Of a stretch of DNA of 13,812 nucleotides, positions 8,218 through 13,812 are shown piece after piece. A program made the position numbers and the translations under genes. This DNA comes from Lentisphaeria bacterium (GTDB lineage Bacteria > Verrucomicrobiota > Lentisphaeria > Oligosphaerales > Oligosphaeraceae). How positions within the stretch are numbered: the first letter of the stretch is position 1; every line of letters starts with the position of its first letter. The notes under the pieces were generated by a model. That model saw nothing but the letters and a program-made list of their open reading frames with translations, did no database searches and had not been told where the DNA came from. Location of the stretch: NCBI GenBank assembly GCA_016287975.1, contig JAEEXV010000255.1:1-13812 (forward strand). Direction: 5' to 3'.

Positions 8218-9897
8218 ATGCTGGAAAGCCTTCACATCCAGAATCTGGTGCTTGTTCCAGAGTTGCAGCTGGAATTCGCCGCCGGCTTCAACACCGTCAC
8301 TGGCGAGACTGGCGCTGGCAAGTCGCTGATCATCGGCGCGCTGCAGCTGCTGGCGGGCGGGCGCGCCTCCCCCGCCTCCATCCGCAAGGGCGCCCGCCAG
8401 TGCGAGGTCGCAGGGCTCTTCCGCGTGCCAGAACACTATCCCGCCGTGCGGGAGGAACTTGCCCGCCGCCTTGAGGAATACGGCCTGCCGCCCTGCGAGG
8501 AGGGCGCGCTGCTGCTGCGCCGCGTCATCACCGAATCCGGCAGCCGCGCCTTTGTCAACGGCTCCAGCGTCACCGCCGCCATCCTCAAAGGAATCGGCGA
8601 CCTCCTGATTGACATCCACGGCCCCAACGAAAACCACTCGCTGCTCTTCCCCGCACGACAGTTGAGACTGCTCGACCTCTATGGCGGCCACCGCGCCGAA
8701 CTCCAGGCGGTCGCCGCCGCCTGGGAGACACTGGCGGGCGTGCGCGCACGCCTCCAGGCGCTGGATTCCGACGGTCTCGCCCCGGAAGAGCAGGCGCTCT
8801 TCGCCCATCAACTCAAGGAAATCGACGCCGCCCGCCTCGCCCCCGACGAAGAGGAGCAGCTCCTCGCCCGCCACCGCCTCGCCGCCAATGCCGCCACCCT
8901 GCGCGGCACCGCGGGCCTTCTCTCCCAGGCCCTCGCCCAGGGCGACGACTCACTCGTCGAGGCCCTCGCCCCATGGATCCGCAAGGCCGAGGAACTCGAG
9001 GAACTCGACCCCGAGCACGCCGCGCCCTTCGTCCAGCGCCTGAACGCGCTCTCCGAGGAACTCTCCGACCTCGCCAACGACCTCGACAGCTATGGCTCCC
9101 GCCTCGACATCGACGAGGAGGCCCTCCACGACATGGAGGAACGCATCGAACTCATCCAGAAACTCAGGCGCCGATACGGCCCCACCGTCGAAGACGTCCT
9201 CGCCACCGCCGAACGCCTCCGCGAACGCCTCCGCCGCGCCGCCAGCCGCGCCGACGATCTCAATCGGCTCCACGAAGAGGAGCGCGCCGCCCTCGACGCC
9301 CTCGCCAAATACTGCGCGGCCCTCACCGCCCGACGCCAGGACGCCGCCGCCCGCCTCGCCCCCGCCATCGCCGCCAAACTCCGCCGCCTCGGCTTCACGC
9401 GCGCCCTCTTCGAGGCCCGCCTCGATGGCGCCCAGCCTGGCCCCGGCGGCGCCGACGTCTGCGAGTTCTATTTCGCCGCCAACCCTGGCGAAGAGCCACG
9501 CCCGCTGCGCCAGACCGCCTCTTCTGGCGAAATCGCCCGCGTGATGCTCGCGATCAAAACCGTCCTCTCCGAGGTCGACGACATCCCCATCCTCGTCTTC
9601 GACGAAATCGACGCCAACATCGGCGGCCGCACCGCCGCCGCCGTCGCCGCCGAACTCACCGCCGTCGGCCAGCGCCACCAGGTCTTCTCCATCACCCACC
9701 TCCCCCTCATCGCCGCCGCGGGACGCCAGCATTTCCTCGTCGAAAAGCGCATCGACGGCGACCGCACCGTCACCACCATGGCCCCCCTCTCCCGCAGGCA
9801 GCGCGTCGCCGAACTCGTCCGCATGCTCGGCGCCGCCCCCGACGACCAGGCCGCCATCGCCCACGCCCGCGAAATGCTCGAAACCGCCACCGACTGA
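8218..9897 (+). CDS. recN: DNA repair protein RecN
   Basis: SMC-like ATPase that acts early in double-strand-break repair, bridging or loading at DNA ends together with RecA. At 559 residues it is close to E. coli RecN (553). The N-terminal half-site begins MLESLHIQNLVLVPELQLEF and carries Walker A GETGAGKS (29-36). A long central coiled coil follows (about 160-380). The C-terminal half-site has the signature ASSGEIARVMLAIK (from about 434), Walker B ILVFDEID (Asp462, Glu463) and the His-loop ITHLP (His494). The signature reads SSGE where most RecN proteins have SGGE. The start at 8218 fits the family N-terminus; an ATG at 8179 overlaps the -10 element and was rejected. No Shine-Dalgarno is visible. 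It is the first gene of a recN-lipoprotein-dnaG unit. Confidence 0.96.
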   Translation: MLESLHIQNLVLVPELQLEFAAGFNTVTGETGAGKSLIIGALQLLAGGRASPASIRKGARQCEVAGLFRVPEHYPAVREELARRLEEYGLPPCEEGALLLRRVITESGSRAFVNGSSVTAAILKGIGDLLIDIHGPNENHSLLFPARQLRLLDLYGGHRAELQAVAAAWETLAGVRARLQALDSDGLAPEEQALFAHQLKEIDAARLAPDEEEQLLARHRLAANAATLRGTAGLLSQALAQGDDSLVEALAPWIRKAEELEELDPEHAAPFVQRLNALSEELSDLANDLDSYGSRLDIDEEALHDMEERIELIQKLRRRYGPTVEDVLATAERLRERLRRAASRADDLNRLHEEERAALDALAKYCAALTARRQDAAARLAPAIAAKLRRLGFTRALFEARLDGAQPGPGGADVCEFYFAANPGEEPRPLRQTASSGEIARVMLAIKTVLSEVDDIPILVFDEIDANIGGRTAAAVAAELTAVGQRHQVFSITHLPLIAAAGRQHFLVEKRIDGDRTVTTMAPLSRRQRVAELVRMLGAAPDDQAAIAHAREMLETATD

Positions 9898-9903
9898 CCC
9901 GCC

Positions 9904-10683
9904 ATGCCACGCTTCCTCCTCCCCGCCATCGCACTCGCACTGCTCCTCGCCTCCTGCTCCCGCACCGACCCCGCGCAACTCCTCCAGGACGCCATGGCCG
10001 CCGCCCGTGAAAACCGCCTCCCGCAGGCCGAGCAACTCTCCCGCGAAAGCCTCCGCGCCGCCCCTGGAAACATCGACGCGCTCATCCTCAACTCCTACTG
10101 CAAACTCCTCTCCGACGAACGAAAGACCGAACGGGAAAAGGCCCTCTACAACCTCCAGAAAGCCACCCAGCTCGCCCCCGACCATTTCGCCGCCCATTAC
10201 TTCTGCGGCTGGGCGATGCTCCAAAACAGGCAAAGCCTCAAGGCCATCCGCTTCCTGGAACGCGCCTACGAACTGCTCCCCAAGGACAGCCCCCACCGCG
10301 CCAACCTCCGCCTCTTCCTCGCCACCTGCTACATCGAAAACAACCTGCAGGACGAGGCGCTCCGCATCCTCCAGCCACTCCAGCGATTCAAGCCATACCG
10401 CGACTGGCCCGAACTCTACAATTGCCTCGGGCTGCTCGCCATCAAGCGGATGCAGCCGAAAAAGGCCCAGTTCTTTTTCGAGACTGGTCTCCGCATCGCC
10501 CCCGACAACGAGACCCTCCTCCAGAACCTCGCCGTGACCTTCGACCAATACGGCAACGACCCCCAGAAGGCATCCCTCCTCTATCGCAAATGCCAGGCAG
10601 CCAAATTCCGCCGCCGCGAGTTCGACGAGACATTCAAGGCGCTTGAACGCCGCACCCGGCAACTCGCCCACCGCCGTCGCTGA
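9904..10683 (+). CDS. tetratricopeptide-repeat lipoprotein
   Basis: A 259-residue protein with a lipoprotein signal peptide (hydrophobic residues 4-16, lipobox LASC with the acylated cysteine at 18), so it should be anchored in a membrane facing the periplasm. The rest is helical with tetratricopeptide-like repeats: runs with the TPR pattern of small and aromatic residues are seen near NIDALILNSYCKLL, HFAAHYFCGWAMLQ, DWPELYNCLGLLAI and the following QPKKAQFFFETGLRIAPDN. The C-terminus is strongly basic (RRR, HRRR). TPR domains bind other proteins; no enzymatic motif is seen. It is separated from recN by 6 bp and from dnaG by 6 bp, so it is in the same transcript, which is an odd place for an exported protein. 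No specific function can be given. Confidence 0.88.
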   Translation: MPRFLLPAIALALLLASCSRTDPAQLLQDAMAAARENRLPQAEQLSRESLRAAPGNIDALILNSYCKLLSDERKTEREKALYNLQKATQLAPDHFAAHYFCGWAMLQNRQSLKAIRFLERAYELLPKDSPHRANLRLFLATCYIENNLQDEALRILQPLQRFKPYRDWPELYNCLGLLAIKRMQPKKAQFFFETGLRIAPDNETLLQNLAVTFDQYGNDPQKASLLYRKCQAAKFRRREFDETFKALERRTRQLAHRRR

Positions 10684-10689
10684 CCCCTC

Positions 10690-12591
10690 ATGCGCATCCC
10701 CGAAGCCACAGTCGAAGCCATCAAGGACAAGGCCGATCTCGCCGAAGTCGCGCGCGCCTTCATCGAACTCAAGAACGCAGGCAGCAACACCTTCAAGGCC
10801 TGCTGCCCCTTCCACCACGAGAAGACCCCCTCCTTCCATATCAACACTGCCAAGCAAGTCTACCACTGCTTCGGATGCGGCGCGGGCGGCGACGTCATCA
10901 CCTTCGTCAAGCAGATGGTCAACACCGACTACATCGGCGCCCTCGAATGGCTCGCCCAGCGCTACCAGATCCCCATCCCCGAGGACACTGGCAACGCCTC
11001 CGCCGACGGCGCCGCCCGAAAACGGTTCAAGGACGACGGCATGCGCCTCCTCGAAGACGCCGCGACCTGGTTCCAGAGCCAGCTCGCCACCCCCGCCGCC
11101 GCCAATGCCCGCAGCTATCTCGCCTCGCGCGGCATCGACGAGGCCACCATCGCCAGATACCGCATCGGCTACGCCCCCGATTCCTGGGAGGCCTTCACAA
11201 ACTGGGCGCTCCGCCAGAAATACTCGCGCGCGCTGCTCGCCGCAACAGGCCTTGCCGTCGCCAAGGACGGCGACCTCCAGCGCCTCCACGACAACTTCCG
11301 CGACCGCATCATGTTCACCATCTGCGACGAACTCTCGCGCCCCGTCGCATTCTCGGGACGAATCTACAACCCCGCCTCGACCGACCCGCGCAAATACGTC
11401 AACAGCCCCGAATCCGACTTCTTCCACAAGGGAAAGGTGCTCTACGGCTTCAACTTCGCCCGCCAGACCTTCCGCGAAACTGGCTGGGCGCTCGTCTGCG
11501 AAGGGCAGCTCGACGTCATAGCCTGCCACCGCGCAGGCCTGGGGCAGGCGCTCGCCAGCCAAGGCACGGCCTTCACCGAGGAGCAGAGCCGACTCCTCAA
11601 GAAGACTGGCGTCCCCGCCGTCCATCTCGCCTTCGACGGCGACGGGGCGGGCCAGAAGGCCGCCATGCGCACCATCTCGCTTCTGCAGGCGCAGGGGCTG
11701 CAGGTGCTCATCACCACCATCCCCGCAGGCGAAGATCCCGACAGCATCTTCCGAACTGGCGGCGCCCACGCGCTGCAGCAGGTCATGAGCCAGGCCGAAC
11801 CCGCCATCCAGTTCGCGCTCAAGGCGCTGCGCCAGAAGCACCCAGGCGGCACCCCAGAGGAGAACAGCGCCATCGTCCACGCTATGCTGGAACTCATCGG
11901 CTCCATCCCCGACCAGGTCACGCGCATCGGGCACATCCAGTGGCTCGCCAGCCAGATGAATCTGCCCGAAAATGTCCTGAACGACCTGCTCGCCGCGCAG
12001 CAGCGCGCCGCGCGCGAAGCCGCCGACCGCGCCAGCCGCTTCGAAAATGCCGCACGGGGCGCCCAGACCGCGCCGCAGCCCTCCGCGCCGCAGCCGCCCG
12101 CCTTCACCATCCCCAGCCTCGCCCTCGAAAACCGCGGGCAGGACGCGATTGCGGAGGTGCTGCTCGACCTGGCTGGGCACTACGAACCCCTCGCACGGCA
12201 ACTCATCGACCATCCGCTGCTCGCGGAACTCCCCGCCACCACCACCGCACGCGCCCTCAATCTGCTCCTCGCCCTCACCGCCGAGGGCGACTGGGAAACC
12301 GCCTGCCGTCAACTCCTCCAGGAAGGCGACTTCGTCTCCGATTCCGTCGTCAGCCGAATCTTCACCGCCTCCCAGTTCGAAAACCTCGCCCCCGATCCCG
12401 ACGGAAACCTCCCACCCGCCCTCCAGCAGGCCCTCAACGACTGCCTCGCCCGACTCCAGAACCTCCAGCTCGAAACCCAGAACGCCCAACTCGCCCAGCG
12501 CCTCGCCCAAAACGACTTCACCGCCCTCCAGCAGGCCGCCGAACTCGCCCGCCAGCGGATGCGGAAACGCGGCCCAAGACCCCAGGCTTAA
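10690..12591 (+). CDS. dnaG: DNA primase
   Basis: Synthesises RNA primers at the replication fork. The zinc-binding domain has the CHC2 ligands Cys39, His42, Cys60 and Cys63 (CPFHHEKTPSF, YHCFGCGAGGD). The catalytic TOPRIM domain shows the metal ligands Glu271 in CEGQLD and Asp316/Asp318 in FDGDGAG. The C-terminal 200 residues are helical and Gln/Ala/Leu rich, consistent with the helicase-interaction domain. The 633-residue length is slightly longer than E. coli DnaG (581), mostly by a Pro/Ala-rich linker near residues 450-475. The start at 10690 gives the family N-terminus MRIPEATVEAIKDKADLAEV. There is no Shine-Dalgarno; initiation may depend on coupling to the gene 6 bp upstream. The gene contains no CCGG site. 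Confidence 0.97.
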   Translation: MRIPEATVEAIKDKADLAEVARAFIELKNAGSNTFKACCPFHHEKTPSFHINTAKQVYHCFGCGAGGDVITFVKQMVNTDYIGALEWLAQRYQIPIPEDTGNASADGAARKRFKDDGMRLLEDAATWFQSQLATPAAANARSYLASRGIDEATIARYRIGYAPDSWEAFTNWALRQKYSRALLAATGLAVAKDGDLQRLHDNFRDRIMFTICDELSRPVAFSGRIYNPASTDPRKYVNSPESDFFHKGKVLYGFNFARQTFRETGWALVCEGQLDVIACHRAGLGQALASQGTAFTEEQSRLLKKTGVPAVHLAFDGDGAGQKAAMRTISLLQAQGLQVLITTIPAGEDPDSIFRTGGAHALQQVMSQAEPAIQFALKALRQKHPGGTPEENSAIVHAMLELIGSIPDQVTRIGHIQWLASQMNLPENVLNDLLAAQQRAAREAADRASRFENAARGAQTAPQPSAPQPPAFTIPSLALENRGQDAIAEVLLDLAGHYEPLARQLIDHPLLAELPATTTARALNLLLALTAEGDWETACRQLLQEGDFVSDSVVSRIFTASQFENLAPDPDGNLPPALQQALNDCLARLQNLQLETQNAQLAQRLAQNDFTALQQAAELARQRMRKRGPRPQA

Positions 12592-12611
12592 CGCCCCCAT
12601 GTAGCCAATCC

Positions 12612-12645
12612 TCGGAGTTTCCAGATCCTCTGGATTCTCCAGGCT
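12612..12645. repeat. decayed copy of the 9-bp array
   Basis: Four units keep the exact 9-bp step, with the CCGG position now reading TCGG (12612), CCAG (12621), CTGG (12630) and CCAG (12639). The spacers (ATCCT, ATTCT) resemble the ATCTT of the intact array at 8-142. Every change inside the tetranucleotide is a C-to-T or G-to-A transition. Confidence 0.65.
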
Positions 12646-12647
12646 TC

Positions 12648-12850
12648 GCATTTACCCGGCGTGTGCCGGCGGGCTTGCCCGCCGGCAAAGCCCCGATCTC
12701 TCGCCACCGAATTCACCCCGCCACCGCATTTACCCGGCGTGTGCCGACGGGTTTGCCCGCCGATAAAGCCCCGATCTCCCGCCACCGAAATCACCCCGCC
12801 ACCGCATTTACCTAGCGTGTGCCGGCGGGCTGTGCTCGCCGGTTGGCTTT
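12648..12850. repeat. 78-bp direct repeat, about 2.5 copies, each with a GC-rich palindrome
   Basis: Copies start with GCATTTACC at 12648, 12726 and 12804 (period 78); the third stops after the palindrome. In copy 1 the palindrome is perfect: GCCGGCGGGC (12665-12674), loop TT, GCCCGCCGGC (12677-12686). Copy 3 keeps all ten pairs if two G-U pairs are allowed. Copy 2 has two mismatches. The units lie downstream of dnaG and could also act as 3'-end structures of that transcript; no T-run follows the palindrome. Confidence 0.9.
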
Positions 12851-12976
12851 CCGGATTTTCCGGTCTCTCGGGATTGGCGGCTGGTTTGCTTGCGGGGGCG
12901 CCGTGGCTACGGTCGCGGACCCTGCGGATTTTCCTGTGTCTGAATCTGCGTCGGGCGCGAGCGCGCGGAAAGCGGT
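12851..12976. other. gene-less stretch before the galactokinase gene, with 9-bp repeat remnant
   Basis: CCGG occurs at 12851 and 12860 (9-bp step, spacer ATTTT), followed by a slipped TCGG at 12868, so a remnant of the 9-bp array flanks the 78-bp repeat on this side too. The rest, to 12976, is GC-rich sequence without recognisable genes, tRNA-like folding or a strong terminator. Confidence 0.5.
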
Positions 12977-12982
12977 TATATT
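12977..12982 (+). promoter_or_regulatory. putative -10 element TATATT for the galactokinase-like gene
   Basis: TATATT lies in an AT-rich island (12976-13005) between GC-rich blocks, 40 bp before the start codon at 13023. No TTGACA-like -35 is visible; the preceding bases are GC-rich (GCGCGCGGAAAGCGG), like those before the other candidate -10 sites in the window. Confidence 0.4.
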
Positions 12983-13022
12983 ACACAATTTTGTAGTAGA
13001 ACAAGCGTTTCCCATTGTAGCC

Positions 13023-13812
13023 ATGCCCCTTTTCGACTTCCATACCATTGCCGCCGCGCAGGTCTTTCTGCGCCGTTTCGGCCGCCGTCCGACCTGGGCC
13101 AGCCGCGCGCCTGGCCGCCTTGAGATCCTCGGCAACCACACCGACTACAACGAGGGGACGGTGCTGAGCGTCGCCGTCGACCGCGCGATGCACATCGCGG
13201 CCGCACCCAATCCAGATGCGCAGGACGGAATGGTCTGCCGCCTCTACGACGCGGTGAGCCACTCCGAGCGCACCTTCAGGCTGGACGCCCTCGACCATCC
13301 GCGCAAAGGCGACTGGGCCAACTACATCAAGGGCCTCGTCTCCGCCCTGAACCTCCAGGGCTTCAAGGTGCCGGCCTTCGACGCCGTCCTCCACGGCACC
13401 GTCCCGCTCTCCGCGGGAATGAGCAGTTCCGCAGCCCTTGAAATGGCGATGGTCCTCATCCTCGACCGCCTCGCCGACGCGCGCCTCGACTGGCTCGCCC
13501 TCGCCCGCGCGGGGCAGTCCTGCGAAAACGACTACATCGGTGCCCACACAGGCCTCATGGACCAGCTCAGTTCCCTCAAGGGCAGGGCAGGACACCTCAT
13601 CCACTCCGACTTCCGCACTCTCGCGGTCTCGAATGTCCCCATGCCCGCCCGCGCCTGCTTCGTCGTCGCCAACTCGATGGTCAAGCACAACCTCACCAAC
13701 GAGTACAACGAACGGCGGGACGCCTGCACAAAGGCCGCCGCCATCCTCGGCGTCACCGCCCTCCGCGACGTCACCCCCGCGCAGCTCGACGCCGCCCGCC
13801 CGCGCCTGCCCG
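13023..13812 (+). CDS. galK: galactokinase-like GHMP kinase (partial, runs off the window)
   Basis: The first 263 codons of a GHMP-family sugar kinase, expected to phosphorylate galactose at C1 in the Leloir pathway. The galactokinase signature is APGRLEILGNHTDYNEG (29-45), the ATP-binding motif is PLSAGMSSSAALE (128-140) and the catalytic aspartate is Asp180 in GLMDQLSSLKG. The signature has Asn38 where classical galactokinases have a sugar-contacting Glu (GEHTDYN), so a different or relaxed sugar specificity is possible. The start at 13023 gives the expected distance to the signature; no Shine-Dalgarno is seen. About a third of a typical 380-390-residue protein is missing beyond the window edge. 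It has its own likely promoter, separate from the recN-dnaG unit. Confidence 0.88.
   Translation, partial: MPLFDFHTIAAAQVFLRRFGRRPTWASRAPGRLEILGNHTDYNEGTVLSVAVDRAMHIAAAPNPDAQDGMVCRLYDAVSHSERTFRLDALDHPRKGDWANYIKGLVSALNLQGFKVPAFDAVLHGTVPLSAGMSSSAALEMAMVLILDRLADARLDWLALARAGQSCENDYIGAHTGLMDQLSSLKGRAGHLIHSDFRTLAVSNVPMPARACFVVANSMVKHNLTNEYNERRDACTKAAAILGVTALRDVTPAQLDAARPRLP

Noticed and set aside
8950..12651. A 1233-codon open frame on the minus strand, opposite recN, the lipoprotein and dnaG
   Set aside because: It runs antisense to three well-supported genes. Their C-ending codons put few stop triplets on the opposite strand, and the translation is low-complexity Gly/Glu/Val-rich with no domain.
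12648..12850. Possible CRISPR array
   Set aside because: The 78-bp units are contiguous direct repeats with no unique spacers, and no cas genes are present. The 9-bp and 7-bp arrays are simple tandem repeats.
12592..13022. Possible tRNA or riboswitch in the 431-bp spacer before the galactokinase gene
   Set aside because: No cloverleaf, no TTCGA-type T-loop context and no known aptamer core could be recognised by eye; the structure seen is explained by the repeats.

Overview
The window is a high-GC (about 65% by eye) bacterial chromosome segment. It holds eleven protein genes, no RNA genes, no transposase or phage genes, and an unusually repeat-rich set of intergenic spacers. Most genes are core housekeeping types of a Gram-negative-like bacterium, including a TPR lipoprotein with a lipobox and a 1-acylglycerol-type acyltransferase. 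Three features would fit a PVC-superphylum lineage (Lentisphaerota, Kiritimatiellota or Verrucomicrobiota): the simple-sequence spacer arrays, a galactokinase carrying GNHTDYN instead of GEHTDYN, and a coiled-coil zinc-ribbon protein. That placement is an inference of low to moderate confidence.

Layout. 1-238: a 9-bp tandem array (15 CCGG sites exactly 9 bp apart), then a doubled GC-rich palindrome. 239-1033 (+): arylamine N-acetyltransferase. 1034-1169: a convergent spacer with a duplicated palindrome. 1170-5852 (-): a tight five-gene unit, read from high to low coordinates as zinc-ribbon coiled-coil protein, DUF374 acyltransferase, UvrD/Rep helicase, RNase HI and M55 D-aminopeptidase, with gaps of 9-25 bp. 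5853-5945: promoter and a perfect 11-bp-stem hairpin. 5946-7739 (-): NhaC-family antiporter with an added signal peptide. 7740-8217: divergent spacer with a 7-bp repeat field, a 47-bp duplication and a plus-strand terminator-like hairpin. 8218-12591 (+): recN, TPR lipoprotein, dnaG, with 6-bp gaps. 12592-13022: decayed 9-bp repeats, a 78-bp palindrome-bearing repeat (2.5 copies), more 9-bp repeats, then an AT-rich promoter-like site. 13023-end (+): galactokinase-like kinase, cut by the window end.

How the genes work together. The minus-strand unit links DNA/RNA-hybrid removal (RnhA) with a 3'-5' SF1 helicase, alongside envelope and peptide functions. The plus-strand unit links double-strand-break repair (RecN) and replication priming (DnaG) around a lipoprotein of unknown role.

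The most striking signal is not a gene. The tetranucleotide CCGG is almost absent from the coding sequence (about 14 sites in 12.4 kb by eye, against more than 100 expected from composition), yet it is concentrated in the spacer repeats (about 26 sites in 1.45 kb). In diverged repeat copies several CCGG sites appear as CCAG, CTGG, TCGG or CTAG, which are the transition products expected from cytosine deamination. Together these suggest past or present CCGG methylation or restriction. I did not find a clear undescribed multi-gene system; the CCGG pattern and the composite palindrome/array spacers are the best leads.
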